From: Ensifer sp. LC11
GTDB taxonomy: Bacteria; Pseudomonadota; Alphaproteobacteria; Rhizobiales; Rhizobiaceae
Direction of reading: 5' to 3'
NCBI RefSeq assembly: GCF_001695835.1
Contig: NZ_MBSO01000067.1
Coordinates: forward strand, 1-64,000
Length of the DNA: 64,000 nucleotides
Every line of letters begins with the position of its first letter. Position 1 is the first letter of the stretch. A program made the position numbers and the translations under genes. Of this stretch, positions 8,127-17,305 are shown in pieces. The notes beneath the pieces were generated by a model. It was given only the letters and a program-made list of their open reading frames with translations. It had not been told where the DNA came from and did not search any database.

Positions 8127-9752
8127 GTGCCGGGCGAGGATTACGCTTCGCCGACAGCAACCATCCTCTGCCTGGACGGGAAGCAAAGCCGCTCTCCCGC
8201 AACGCCACTTCCGGTCACCGACGTGTCAAGCAATCTCGCCCTTCGTCTTTCCCGCATCAGCAAGCATTTCGGACCACTCAGGGCCAACGAGGCCATTTCC
8301 TTCGACCTGATGCGGGGCGAAGTCATCGCGCTTCTCGGGGAGAACGGTGCCGGCAAGACAACGCTGATGAACATTCTCTTCGGCCACTACGTCGCCGACG
8401 AGGGAACCGTCGAGACTTTTGGCAAGCCGCTTCCACCGGGAGATCCGCGCGCTGCCCTTGATGCCGGCATAGGCATGGTCCACCAGCACTTCACCCTCGC
8501 TGACAACATGACGGTGCAGGAAAACATCACCCTTGGCACGCAGAGCCTCTGGCGTATGCGGCTTGACCGGGCCGCAGCGCGGCGGCGCATCGAGCAACTG
8601 TCCGCCGATTTCGGCCTCGCCGTCGATCCCGCGGCCACCGTCTCCACCCTTTCGGTCGGCGAACGCCAGCGCGTCGAGATCCTAAAGGCCCTTTATCGTG
8701 AAGCCCGCATCCTGATCCTGGACGAGCCGACGGCCGTTCTGACCCCCGCCGAGACCGACGCACTGTTCCGCACGCTGAAGCTGCTCGTCGCCCAGGGCCT
8801 TTCGATCATCTTCATCTCCCATAAATTGCACGAAGTGATGGCTGTCAGCGATCGGGTGCTGGTCCTACGCTCCGGCCAGCTCGTCGGCGAGCGCGAAACA
8901 GGCTCGACCGATCGCAAAGAACTGGCGGCTCTCATGGTTGGCCAGGAGGTCAAGCCAGCGGAGGTAAGCCCGGTTAAGCTGGGTGCCCCGCTGCTGGTGC
9001 TCGAACGCGTCTCCACGCCGCCGTACAACGGGGCCGGCCTCGATAACGTATCGCTCACGCTCACAGCGGGTGAAATCACCGGCCTTGCCGGCGTTGCCGG
9101 CAATGGCCAGGCTGTCCTTGCCGCTCTCATCGCCGGCATCCGGCGTCCGACGAACGGCAGCATTTCCATCGCCGGGCGGGAGGTCGCCGACTGGTCGCCG
9201 CGCACAGCACTTGCCCATGGCGTGGGACGCATTCCGGAAGACCGCCACGCCATCGGCAGCATCGGCGACATGAGCGTGACGGAGAATGTCATCGCCGAAC
9301 GTTACCGAAGCCCCCGGTTCAGCCGCATGGGCTTTCTCAACTGGAAGGCCGCCGGCCGCTTCGCCGAGAAACTCATTGCCGACTACGACGTCAAATGCCC
9401 CTCGCCCGAGGCCCGCATACGCCTGCTTTCGGGCGGCAACATGCAGAAGCTTATCCTCGGCCGAGCGCTTGATCCCGACCCGGCAATTATCCTTGCAAGC
9501 CAGCCGACCCGCGGCCTCGATGTCGGCGCCGTCGCCTACGTGCACCGGATGCTGCTTGAAGCGCGAGGCAGGGGCGCGGCGATATTGCTGATTTCGGAAG
9601 ACCTCGAGGAAGTCCTGGCATTGTCCGACCGCATCATCGTCATGTCCAAGGGACGCCTTTCGACGCCGTCTTCGCGCGGCGAGCGCAGCATTCGGGAACT
9701 GGGGGAACTGATGGCAGGTCACAGCGGGGAGCACAGCGATCATGCGGCTTGA
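8127..9752 (+). CDS. Double-domain ABC ATPase of a nucleoside-type importer
   Basis: The ATPase has two fused nucleotide-binding domains, as in RbsA/BmpB-type importers. The first has Walker A GENGAGKT, signature LSVGERQRVEI and Walker B ILILDEPTA. The second has a degenerate Walker A (GVAGNGQ), signature LSGGNMQK and a Walker B-like ILASQPTRG, normal for the family. The start is uncertain: GTG at 8127 has a GAGGTGG site 6 nt upstream, whereas homologues usually begin close to GTG 8223 (SSNLALRL), which lacks a good ribosome site. It overlaps the next gene by 11 bp. Confidence 0.88.
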   Translation: MPGEDYASPTATILCLDGKQSRSPATPLPVTDVSSNLALRLSRISKHFGPLRANEAISFDLMRGEVIALLGENGAGKTTLMNILFGHYVADEGTVETFGKPLPPGDPRAALDAGIGMVHQHFTLADNMTVQENITLGTQSLWRMRLDRAAARRRIEQLSADFGLAVDPAATVSTLSVGERQRVEILKALYREARILILDEPTAVLTPAETDALFRTLKLLVAQGLSIIFISHKLHEVMAVSDRVLVLRSGQLVGERETGSTDRKELAALMVGQEVKPAEVSPVKLGAPLLVLERVSTPPYNGAGLDNVSLTLTAGEITGLAGVAGNGQAVLAALIAGIRRPTNGSISIAGREVADWSPRTALAHGVGRIPEDRHAIGSIGDMSVTENVIAERYRSPRFSRMGFLNWKAAGRFAEKLIADYDVKCPSPEARIRLLSGGNMQKLILGRALDPDPAIILASQPTRGLDVGAVAYVHRMLLEARGRGAAILLISEDLEEVLALSDRIIVMSKGRLSTPSSRGERSIRELGELMAGHSGEHSDHAA

Positions 9753-10791
9753 GCCGAAGCCCGCACCGTCCTTGGCGATCACCTTGCTGTTTCCGCTGGC
9801 GGCCATCGCCACAACGCTGATGCTGACGTCGATCCTGGTTCTTGCCGCTGGCGCTTCGCCGCTGTCGGTCTTCTATCTTGTGGCCAAGGGCGCGGCCGGC
9901 TCACAATTCGCGCTGCTGGAAACCTTGACCCGCGCGACGCCACTGATCTTCACGGGCTTGGCGATCGCCGTCGCCTTTCGGGCCAAGCTCTGGAACATCG
10001 GCGCGGAAGCCCAACTCTACATTGGTGGCGTCGTCACCGTGGTGTTGGGCACCGGCGCGCTGCCTTTACCTTCGGCCATCCTGATCCCGGTGATCATGGT
10101 CGCCGTCATGGCCGCCGGCGCGCTGCTTCTGCTCGGCCCTGCCGTGCTGAAGACCCGCTTCGGCGTCGACGAGGTGGTCACCACGCTGCTGCTCAACTTC
10201 ATCATCCTGCTGTTCGTATCGATGCTGCTTGAAGGTGTGCTCAAGGATCCGATGGGGCTCGGCTGGCCGCAATCGCAGAAGGTCATCGCCGAAGCGCAAC
10301 TGCCGCGCCTCATCCAGGGCAAGCGCCTGCACTACGGCTTCGTCATCGCTCTGGTTTCGGCCGTTCTCGTCTGGGTCGTCATGAAAAAGACGGTTCTCGG
10401 TTACGAAATGCGCGCCGTCGGCCACAATCCCGAGGGCGCGCGGTTTGTCGGCATTCCGGTCAACCGCGCGCTGATGAAGACGGCGTTGCTTTCGGGCGGA
10501 TTGGCTGCGCTTGCGGGCTTCTCAGAAGTCTCGGGGCTCAAGGGAAACCTGACGCTCGACCTGTCGCCGGGCTACGGCTACACCGGCATCGTCGTCGCCA
10601 TGCTGGCCATGCTCAATCCGCTCGGCGTCATTGCGTCGGCCATCTTCGTCGCCGGCATCTTCGTCGGCGCCGATGCCATGAGCCGTGCGGCCAGGGTGCC
10701 GAGTTACATAGCCGACGTCATGGTCGCCACCTCGCTGCTGACGATGGTGGTCGCGATCCTTCTGACGCGATTCCGGATCAGGTGGAGGTGA
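9742..10791 (+). CDS. ABC permease (BPD_transp_2 type), nucleoside-type importer
   Basis: A 349-residue integral membrane permease with about 8-10 hydrophobic segments, of the branched-chain amino-acid/ribose permease superfamily. The region WNIGAEAQLYIGG and the loop AVGHNPEGARFVGI are typical of the YufP-like subunit paired with BMP proteins. It begins inside the end of the ATPase gene and ends one base before the next permease, showing translational coupling. Confidence 0.87.
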   Translation: MRLEPKPAPSLAITLLFPLAAIATTLMLTSILVLAAGASPLSVFYLVAKGAAGSQFALLETLTRATPLIFTGLAIAVAFRAKLWNIGAEAQLYIGGVVTVVLGTGALPLPSAILIPVIMVAVMAAGALLLLGPAVLKTRFGVDEVVTTLLLNFIILLFVSMLLEGVLKDPMGLGWPQSQKVIAEAQLPRLIQGKRLHYGFVIALVSAVLVWVVMKKTVLGYEMRAVGHNPEGARFVGIPVNRALMKTALLSGGLAALAGFSEVSGLKGNLTLDLSPGYGYTGIVVAMLAMLNPLGVIASAIFVAGIFVGADAMSRAARVPSYIADVMVATSLLTMVVAILLTRFRIRWR

Positions 10792-10792
10792 C

Positions 10793-11734
10793 ATGGACGC
10801 GCTTGAAATCCTCTTCACCGCCTCCTTCTGGGTTGCCGCCATCCGCATCGCGTCTCCGCTGATCTTCGCGACCATGGGCGAGTTGATCTGCGAGCGCGCG
10901 GGCGTCCTCAACCTCGGCATCGAGGGGATCATGACGGCCGGTGCATTCGCCGGCTGGTTCACCGTATATTCTGGCGGTGATCTTTGGGCCGGATTGCTGG
11001 TCGCTGCCCTTGTGGGCGCCATGTTCGGCCTGCTGCACGCCACGCTCACGGTACCGCTTGGCCTGTCGCAACACGTCGTCGGTATCGGCGTCACGCTGCT
11101 TGCCACGAGTCTTACCTATTACATCTATCGTCTTGCGCTGCCGGAGGTTACATCGCCGCCCAAGATCGAACCGTTCCAGCCCCTGCCGATCCCGGGCCTG
11201 TCCAGCATTCCGGTCGTCGGCGAGGCGCTGTTTACCCAGACGCCACTGACCTATCTTGCCTTCGTGTCGGTCGCAGCTGTTGCCTGGATTCTGTATCGCA
11301 CGCCCGTCGGCCTTGCGGTCCGCGCTGCCGGCGAAAACCCGTCGGCGGTCGAGGCCCAGGGCATTTCGGTCACCGGTATTCGCATGGGCGCCGTCGTTGT
11401 CGGCAGCGCGCTGATGGCGGTCGGCGGCGCCTTTCTCACCACCTCGGCCTTCAATTCGTTCTTCTTCCAGATGATCAACGGGCGCGGCTGGATTTGCATC
11501 GCACTGGTCGTCTTCGGCTCTTGGCGGCCAGGAAAGGCGCTGATCGGCGCCATCCTGTTCGCCGCCTTCGATGCCTATCAGGTTCGCCTTCAGCAGATAT
11601 CGGGCGGCATCGTGCCCTATCAGGTTTTCCTGATGATGCCCTATGCGCTGTCGATCCTGGCGTTGATCCTGGTCGCACGCCGCGCCGCCTATCCCAAGGC
11701 TTTGATGATCCCGTACCAGAAAGGCGAAAGATGA
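10793..11734 (+). CDS. ABC permease (BPD_transp_2 type), second subunit
   Basis: A 313-residue partner permease of the YufQ-like type. The conserved N-terminal stretch GELICERAGVLNLGIEG and the loop RAAGENPSAVEAQGI support the family. It begins one base after the preceding permease. Its TGA overlaps an ATG at 11731 that opens a short decayed reading frame, indicating that the operon once continued into an enzyme gene. Confidence 0.88.
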   Translation: MDALEILFTASFWVAAIRIASPLIFATMGELICERAGVLNLGIEGIMTAGAFAGWFTVYSGGDLWAGLLVAALVGAMFGLLHATLTVPLGLSQHVVGIGVTLLATSLTYYIYRLALPEVTSPPKIEPFQPLPIPGLSSIPVVGEALFTQTPLTYLAFVSVAAVAWILYRTPVGLAVRAAGENPSAVEAQGISVTGIRMGAVVVGSALMAVGGAFLTTSAFNSFFFQMINGRGWICIALVVFGSWRPGKALIGAILFAAFDAYQVRLQQISGGIVPYQVFLMMPYALSILALILVARRAAYPKALMIPYQKGER

Positions 11735-11840
11735 GTTTCGACCTGATCGTGAAGCCAGGCACACTGCCCTTGATGCCGAGGTTCGTCGTGTCGTCGATGC
11801 CTCGGGCAGCCTTGGCGGCCTGAACCCCTCCTGGAAGTCA
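11731..11840 (+). pseudogene. Remnant of an amidohydrolase (cytosine deaminase/dihydroorotase-like) gene
   Basis: The frame from ATG 11731 begins MSFDLIVKPGTLP, resembling the usual N-terminus MSFDLIVRGGTLPDG of CodA-like amidohydrolases. After CCC it loses the family pattern. Another frame starting at 11769 then reads LDAEVRRVVDASGSLGGLNP, resembling the family's next segment (VVDASG followed by a PGFVDPH-type region). The metal-binding and catalytic part is absent. I read this as an internally deleted leftover of the importer's partner enzyme; the homology is from memory of the family. Confidence 0.45.
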
Positions 11841-12094
11841 AAAATCATCACGCCGATTGCCATATCGGCGCGGGCCAAGCATCTCAGCTCATCGCGCCAG
11901 CCAGCCGCCATCAACCGGAATGACCGCGCCGCGCATGGGTTCGGTTCGACATCTCATGCGACTGCCGGCGGCATCCCTCATCATAGCGGTCCGCGGTATC
12001 GCCACACGCTACGAACTCGCAAGCAACGTCCTCGCCGCCGTCGCACTCGCTTCCGCAAGGATATGGGTCCCGGCTTGTGAGTCCGTGACCCAGG
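11841..12094. other. Degenerate intergenic region with an SDR 3' remnant
   Basis: No intact gene is visible between the importer operon and the M20 gene. On the minus strand, 11936-11889 encodes MRGAVIPVDGGWLAR and a stop, which closely resembles the C-terminus of short-chain dehydrogenases (usually TGAVIPVDGGW). Upstream of it no SDR pattern can be followed. With the amidohydrolase remnant next to it, the stretch looks like a deletion scar. Confidence 0.45.
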
Positions 12095-13246
12095 CTAGAC
12101 CAGTGCAGCGCGCGCGAGGTTGTAGAAGTACGTCGCCCCACGTTCGAGGATTTCGTCGTTAAAGTCGTAGCGGGTGGTATGGAGCCCGCTGCTGTCGCCG
12201 TTTCCGATCAGCACATAGGCGCCAGGCACTTTTTCCAGCAGGAAAGAGAAGTCCTCGCTGCCCATCAGTGGTTCGGGAAGCTCTACATAGGCGTCGGCGC
12301 CAAAGGTCTCGGCGATCACCGCCCGGGCGTCCTCGACAGCCTGCGCATCGTTGATCGTCGCGGGATAACCGACCTGCCAGTCGAAGGTGGCTTCTGCGTT
12401 GTAGCTCTGGGCCTGGAAACGGGCGATCTGCTCGACGCGCTCCTGCAATTGCTTGCGCACGACCGGATCCATCGCGCGCATGCTGATTTCCAGCACCGCC
12501 GTATCTGGAATGATGTTTGAAGCCGAGCCCGACTGGAACGAACCGACCGTCAGCACCGACGGCTGATGCGGCGACACGTTGCGTGAGACCAGAGTCTGCA
12601 GCGCCATCACGACGCTGGAACCGACGACAACGGGGTCAATCGTCAGCTCCGGCTGGGCGCCGTGTCCACCCTTGCCCCTGATCGTCAAGGTCAGCACATC
12701 GATCGACGCGGCCATTGCGCCGGCGCGGCTGGAAAAGGTGCCAGCAGGCAGGCCCGGCCAGTTGTGCAGCGCATAGACCCGCTCGCAGGGGAAGCGCTCG
12801 AACAGCCCGTCCTCGATCATCAGCTTGCCGCCGCCGAAATTCTCCTCGGCCGGCTGGAAGATCAGATGCACCGTGCCGTTGAAGCTCTCGTCCTTCGACA
12901 GCGCCCAGGCGGCCCCGAGCAGCATGCTGGTGTGACCGTCGTGGCCGCAGGCATGCATGGCGCCCGGATGCTTGCTCTGATAGGCAAGGCCGGTTTCTTC
13001 CTGCATCGGCAGCGCGTCCATGTCGGCGCGAAAGCCGATGGCGCGATTGCTGTTGCCGCGCTTCAGCGTCGCGACGATCCCGGTCGTTGCCAGGCCACGC
13101 GTAACCTCGAAGCCCCAGGACCGCAGCAGCCCCGCGACATATTCCGAGGTCTTCACCTCGGAGAGGCCGATTTCGGGCATTTCATGCAGTTGATGACGAA
13201 TTTCGACGAGTTCGGGCAGGAAGTGGGAAAAATTGGCGTCGCGCAT
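12095..13246 (-). CDS. M20D-family amidohydrolase (hippurate hydrolase/aminoacylase-like)
   Basis: A 383-residue zinc amidohydrolase of the M20D group that removes acyl groups from N-acyl amino acids. Metal ligands are seen in MHACGHDGHTSM and in PAEENFGGG and MGSEDFSF. I start it at ATG 13246 (MRDANFSHF) with a GAGGAGGC ribosome site; the open frame extends into the preceding ATPase gene but that is unlikely to be translated. It is the last gene of the amino-acid importer operon, 10 bp after hisP, so it may free arginine-type amino acids from N-acyl conjugates. Confidence 0.87.
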   Translation of the reverse strand: MRDANFSHFLPELVEIRHQLHEMPEIGLSEVKTSEYVAGLLRSWGFEVTRGLATTGIVATLKRGNSNRAIGFRADMDALPMQEETGLAYQSKHPGAMHACGHDGHTSMLLGAAWALSKDESFNGTVHLIFQPAEENFGGGKLMIEDGLFERFPCERVYALHNWPGLPAGTFSSRAGAMAASIDVLTLTIRGKGGHGAQPELTIDPVVVGSSVVMALQTLVSRNVSPHQPSVLTVGSFQSGSASNIIPDTAVLEISMRAMDPVVRKQLQERVEQIARFQAQSYNAEATFDWQVGYPATINDAQAVEDARAVIAETFGADAYVELPEPLMGSEDFSFLLEKVPGAYVLIGNGDSSGLHTTRYDFNDEILERGATYFYNLARAALV

Positions 13247-13256
13247 CGGGGCCTCC

Positions 13257-14021
13257 TCAAGCCATCTGCAGGAACTGGCGCAGTCGCGCCGATTGCGGGT
13301 CACGCATCATCTGCGAGGGCGCGCCGCGCTCTTCGACCAGCCCCTTGTGCAGGAAGATCACCTCGCTGGAGATATCACGGGCGAGTGACATTTCGTGGGT
13401 GACCATCACCATGGTGCGCCCTTCTTCAGCGAGCTTCTTGATGACGAGCAGCACCTCGTTGACGAGTTCCGGATCGAGCGCCGAAGTCGGCTCGTCGAAG
13501 AGCATTACCTCCGGCTTCATCGCCAGAGCGCGGGCGATCGCCGCGCGCTGCTGCTGGCCGCCGGAGAGCTGGTTCGGATAGTGGTCGCGCTTCGGTGTGA
13601 TGCCGACCTTTTCCATCAGCAGCTCCGCCTCGCCGATGGCATCCTTGCGGGCCATGCCAAGCACGTGGATCGGCCCTTCGATGATGTTTTCGAGAATGGT
13701 CTTGTGGGACCAGAGATTGAAGCTCTGAAACACCATGCCGAGACGGGTGCGGATGTGTTCGAGCTGCCGCTTGTCGGCGGCGGCAAGCTTGCCGTCCTTG
13801 CCCTTGACGGTGCGGATCACCTCGCCCGAGACGGAGATTTCGCCTTCATCCGGCGTCTCCAGATAGTTGATGCAGCGCAGCAGCGTGCTCTTGCCGGACC
13901 CGCTGCTGCCGATCAGCGAGATGACGTCGCCGGATTTTGCCTCGAAGGAGACGCCTTTCAGCACCTCGACGGATCCGAAGCTCTTGTGAATGTTCTTCAC
14001 CGAAAGCGCTGTTGCAGCCAT
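13257..14021 (-). CDS. Polar amino-acid ABC ATPase (HisP/ArgT system type)
   Basis: A 254-residue ATPase with Walker A GSSGSGKS, signature LSGGQQQRAAI, Walker B VMLFDEPTSAL and the H-loop VTHEM. The VFQSFNLWSHKTILENIIEGP stretch and overall length are typical of the histidine/lysine/arginine/ornithine (HisP) group. It lies 36 bp after the second permease and just before the M20 amidohydrolase, within the ornithine/arginine operon. Confidence 0.92.
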   Translation of the reverse strand: MAATALSVKNIHKSFGSVEVLKGVSFEAKSGDVISLIGSSGSGKSTLLRCINYLETPDEGEISVSGEVIRTVKGKDGKLAAADKRQLEHIRTRLGMVFQSFNLWSHKTILENIIEGPIHVLGMARKDAIGEAELLMEKVGITPKRDHYPNQLSGGQQQRAAIARALAMKPEVMLFDEPTSALDPELVNEVLLVIKKLAEEGRTMVMVTHEMSLARDISSEVIFLHKGLVEERGAPSQMMRDPQSARLRQFLQMA

Positions 14022-14057
14022 GTTCGTTCCTCTCGCGCGCCCAAGCGCGCCTCCTCG

Positions 14058-14759
14058 TTATGCCTTCGCCGTGCGGTAGCGGGTGAGCCGCTTCTCGACC
14101 ACGCCCATGACGCGCGTCAGGATGAAGACGACGGTGAAATAGATGATGCCTGCGGCAATCAACGGTTCGAAAATCAGAAGCGATTGACGCTGCAGCATGC
14201 GGGCGGTGCCCATGACCTCGAGGATGGTGATGGTCGAGGCGAGCGACGTCGTCTTCAACAGGATGATCAGATCGCCCGTCAGTACCGGCAGGCAGGAGCG
14301 GAACGCTTGCGGCAGGGTGATGCGGCGAAGGATCATCGACGAACGCATACCGATCGATTTTGCCGCCTCGATCTGGCCGCGCGGAATTGCCTTGATCGCG
14401 CCGCGGATAACTTCGGCATTGTAGGACGCCTGGTTGAGGCTCAGCGCAAAGATCGCATACCACAGGCCATCACGCAGATAGGGCCAGAGAAAGCTGTGAC
14501 GCACCCAGGTGCCGGGCAGAACTTGCCCCAAACCGTAATAGACGAGGTAGATCTGCACCAACAGCGGCGTGCCGCGGAAGGCGAAGGTGAAGACGTAGGC
14601 TGGCACCGAAAGGATGCGGCGGCCGGAAAGCCGGGCGAGCGCCACGAGCGTGCCGATGACCAGTCCGAAGACGCCGGCGACCGCGGTCAAGAGCAGAGTC
14701 AGCGGGGTTGCCTTGATCAGGGCCGGCAGGAAGCCGATGACGTTGGAGATCGTTTCCAT
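14058..14759 (-). CDS. Polar amino-acid ABC permease (HisM-like)
   Basis: A 233-residue inner-membrane permease with about five membrane segments. The cytoplasmic EAA-type loop is visible (EAAKSIGMRSSMILRRITLP). Its ATG shares one base with the stop codon of the upstream permease (TGATG), so the two subunits are translationally coupled. It forms the channel with the next-listed HisQ-like protein. Confidence 0.92.
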   Translation of the reverse strand: METISNVIGFLPALIKATPLTLLLTAVAGVFGLVIGTLVALARLSGRRILSVPAYVFTFAFRGTPLLVQIYLVYYGLGQVLPGTWVRHSFLWPYLRDGLWYAIFALSLNQASYNAEVIRGAIKAIPRGQIEAAKSIGMRSSMILRRITLPQAFRSCLPVLTGDLIILLKTTSLASTITILEVMGTARMLQRQSLLIFEPLIAAGIIYFTVVFILTRVMGVVEKRLTRYRTAKA

Positions 14760-15472
14760 CAGTGGTGCCCCCGGTTGAGGCGGCGCTCGATCTCAGCAAT
14801 CACCAGGACGGAAACGAGCGTGATTGCCAGAAACAGGATGGCCGTCAGCCCGTAGAAGAAGATGTACTGCTTGGTGCCTGCCGCTGCGCGATATCCCGTG
14901 TAGAGCAGTTCGCTGAAGGAGCCGAGCACGCTGATGATGGCGCTTTCCTTGGTGATCGACAGCCAGAGATTGCCCATGCCGGGCACGGCGTGGCGCATCA
15001 TCTGCGGGAAAACAACACGGGTGAAAACCTTGCGTCTCGGCATGCCGATCGAAACCGCCGCCTCGATCTGGCCCGGCGGCACCGAGAGAAAAGCGGAGCG
15101 CAGCACCTCGGTCATGAAGGCGCCGGAGACGAAGGCAAGCGCAATGATCGCCGCCCAGAACGAGCTGAACTGGAAGGTTTCGGCCACAAGCCCGAAGTGC
15201 TTCAAAAGCCGCTCGGCGCCGCTTGCAACGGAAAAATAGAGAAGGAGGATGACGAGCAGTTCGGGCAACGAACGGACGACCGTCGTATAGATCCCGGCGA
15301 GGTAACGCGGTAGGCGGTGCTTCGACAGTTTGCCGGCGGCACCCAGAAAGCCGAAGAGAACCGCAACCGCATAGGCGACCACGGATACCTGCAAGGTCAT
15401 CACCAGGCCCCAGGCGAAATCATCGCCCCAGCCCTCGCCGCCCCAGGCAAGCAATTGCCAGTAATAGTCCAT
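14759..15472 (-). CDS. Polar amino-acid ABC permease (HisQ-like)
   Basis: A 237-residue permease with the EAA-type loop EAAVSIGMPRRKVFTRVVFP. The N-terminal hydrophobic block and the SLPELLVILLLYF stretch match the HisQ/ArtQ group. It follows the binding-protein gene after a 166-bp spacer that contains a strong hairpin, and precedes hisM without a gap. Confidence 0.92.
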   Translation of the reverse strand: MDYYWQLLAWGGEGWGDDFAWGLVMTLQVSVVAYAVAVLFGFLGAAGKLSKHRLPRYLAGIYTTVVRSLPELLVILLLYFSVASGAERLLKHFGLVAETFQFSSFWAAIIALAFVSGAFMTEVLRSAFLSVPPGQIEAAVSIGMPRRKVFTRVVFPQMMRHAVPGMGNLWLSITKESAIISVLGSFSELLYTGYRAAAGTKQYIFFYGLTAILFLAITLVSVLVIAEIERRLNRGHH

Positions 15473-15591
15473 CCGTCGTTACCTGTTCCCGATTGTCTCG
15501 TCAGCCCCTGCGCCGCTGCCCGTCGAAGGGGGCGCGGTTGCTATAGCGGTGGCTGCGATGTTGCCCCGGCGCTGCGGCCGGTTTGGCGAAC

Positions 15592-15629
15592 AAGGGCGGC
15601 GGCGAGCCGAAGAGCCCGGCGCCGCCCTT
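15592..15629 (-). terminator. Intercistronic hairpin behind the amino-acid-binding-protein gene
   Basis: AAGGGCGGCG and CGCCGCCCTT form a 10-bp stem starting 10 nt after the stop codon of the binding-protein gene. No T run follows, and same-strand permease genes lie downstream. It is more likely a partial attenuator or mRNA-stabilising structure that raises binding-protein expression than a full terminator. Confidence 0.6.
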
Positions 15630-15638
15630 CAAGAGCAA

Positions 15639-16439
15639 TTACTTCTTGCCGAAGATCCACTTGTCGACGAGCTTCTGGGTCGTGCCGTCCTTTTCGAGAG
15701 CAGCGAGGCCGGTATTGACCTTTTCAAGGGTCGCCGCATCGCCCTTGCGCACGGCATAGGCGACACCTTCGCCAAGAACGACGTTCTTCGGCACTTCGAC
15801 CTTGACCTCGTAGTCGGCGCCCTCGGGCGACTTCAGGAAGGTCTGGATGTAGAGGTCGGGGATCAGCACGTAGTCGACACGGCCGGCAACGAGGTCGGCG
15901 ACCGAGTTGTCGGCGGTGTCGTAGCTCTTGGCTTCGGCGCCCGTCAGGTACTTGGCGACGTAAGCCGACTGCACGCTTGAGGTTTGAACGCCGATGATCT
16001 TGCCCTCGACACTTGCCGGATCGATGATCTCGCCGGAACCGTCTGCCGCGTCGACCGTCTTGATCTCGCTCGTGTCAGCCTTGGCCCCGACGAACGACGT
16101 GCCTTCGGTGTAATAGGGCGTCGAGAAGTCGACAACCTGGCGACGCTCGTCGGTGATCGAGAAGGCGCCGATGATGAAGTCGACCTTGTTTTCCTTCATC
16201 GACGGGATCAGACCGTCCCAGGCCATCTGGTTGATGTCGCACTTGACGGCCATCTTCTCGCAGAGCGCGCGGGAGAGATCGGCTTCGAGACCCTCCCATT
16301 CACCGCCGGCATTGACCTGGGTGAAGGGCATATAGGGCTCCGGCGTCATGCCGAGCCGCAAGGTGTCCTCGGCAAATGCGCTGCCGGCAGCCATGGAAAG
16401 GGCGATCCCTGCGAACAGGGCGGTCTTCAACGTCTTCAT
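15639..16439 (-). CDS. Lysine/arginine/ornithine-type periplasmic binding protein
   Basis: A 266-residue periplasmic solute-binding protein of family 3. A signal peptide spans residues 1-23 (KTALFAGIALSMAAGSAFAE). The DTLRLGMTPEPYMPF start of the mature protein, the CDINQMAWDGLIPSM core and the TDERRQVVDFSTPYY block match the LAO/ArgT group. A GAGGAGG site precedes the ATG. It is encoded between the DDAH-like enzyme and the permeases, suggesting arginine, methylarginine or a related basic or ureido amino acid as ligand. Confidence 0.9.
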   Translation of the reverse strand: MKTLKTALFAGIALSMAAGSAFAEDTLRLGMTPEPYMPFTQVNAGGEWEGLEADLSRALCEKMAVKCDINQMAWDGLIPSMKENKVDFIIGAFSITDERRQVVDFSTPYYTEGTSFVGAKADTSEIKTVDAADGSGEIIDPASVEGKIIGVQTSSVQSAYVAKYLTGAEAKSYDTADNSVADLVAGRVDYVLIPDLYIQTFLKSPEGADYEVKVEVPKNVVLGEGVAYAVRKGDAATLEKVNTGLAALEKDGTTQKLVDKWIFGKK

Positions 16440-16468
16440 AATGTTTCCTCCTCGGGGATTGCGTCGGA

Positions 16469-17272
16469 TTAGAGCGTGTTGCTGAACCAGCGCAGCGACA
16501 TGCAGGACAGGCCTGCGTCGATCTTGCCGATCTCCGTCGTTTTCATGGGCACGACCTTATAGCCGAGCTTGTCAAGCATCTCGATCGTGCGCGGGAAATC
16601 CGAGCCGACCATGACGACGTCGTTGACGCGCAGCGCATTGGCCGCAGGCTCTTCGCCATCCGGAATGATCACCTGCTTGAAGCGCTCGAATGCGCCGGAC
16701 TTGGCGAGACGCGCGGTCGAAAGCACGGTCTCGTCGTCAAGCAGCGAGCAGTCGGTCTTGAAGTGCAGCACGCCTTCCGGCGTCGCGACGATCTCGCTCT
16801 TGCGGCCGAGCTTGGTCAGGCAGGCCTGAAGGGCTTCGGCGCCGACCTTGTTGGTGCGGGCCGAGAGGCCGATCATCACGCTCTCGCGGGTCGTCAGCAC
16901 GTCGCCGCCATCGGCAAAGCCGGTACCCGGCAGGTCAAGCACGGTCTCGAACATGGCGCGCAGCGTCGGCTCGATCTCCGGCGTTTCCTTGACGCGAGTC
17001 TCGGCACCCGGGCGAAGCAGGATCGCGCCTTCGGTAAAGACCAGCGCCGGATCCTCGACGAAGATCGAGTCCGGGAAGGCTTCGAGCGCCGGCAGCACCG
17101 TCACCTTCACGCCCGCGTCCTTCATCGCCTGGATGTAGGCGTCGTGTTCAGCCTTCACGCCTTCGAAGGTGGGGTTGCCACGGTCATCGGCACGCAGGCC
17201 GTTGACGACCGACGTCGACGGCGTGCGGACGATGATGTTGTTGAACTGGTAGACGGGGCGTGATTGCGACAT
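16469..17272 (-). CDS. DDAH-like amidinohydrolase (dimethylarginine dimethylaminohydrolase family)
   Basis: A 267-residue guanidino-modifying hydrolase. The catalytic cysteine is in GLSCMSLRW at the C-terminus, the histidine in GVLHFKTDCS and the acidic residue in FVEDPALV. Family members convert N-methylated arginines, or arginine itself, to citrulline. It follows ctlX by 33 bp with an AAGG site. In this operon it would be the first enzyme, making citrulline for CtlX. Whether the substrate is dimethylarginine or plain arginine cannot be told from the residues I can see. Confidence 0.82.
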   Translation of the reverse strand: MSQSRPVYQFNNIIVRTPSTSVVNGLRADDRGNPTFEGVKAEHDAYIQAMKDAGVKVTVLPALEAFPDSIFVEDPALVFTEGAILLRPGAETRVKETPEIEPTLRAMFETVLDLPGTGFADGGDVLTTRESVMIGLSARTNKVGAEALQACLTKLGRKSEIVATPEGVLHFKTDCSLLDDETVLSTARLAKSGAFERFKQVIIPDGEEPAANALRVNDVVMVGSDFPRTIEMLDKLGYKVVPMKTTEIGKIDAGLSCMSLRWFSNTL

Positions 17273-17305
17273 TTTTTCAGTACCTTTGGCTTGGATGAGC
17301 TGCTT

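Noticed and set aside
12095-13303. Longer M20 amidohydrolase beginning inside the HisP gene
   Set aside because: The extra 19 residues overlap the end of the ATPase gene and have no ribosome site; ATG 13246 has GAGGAGGC at good spacing.
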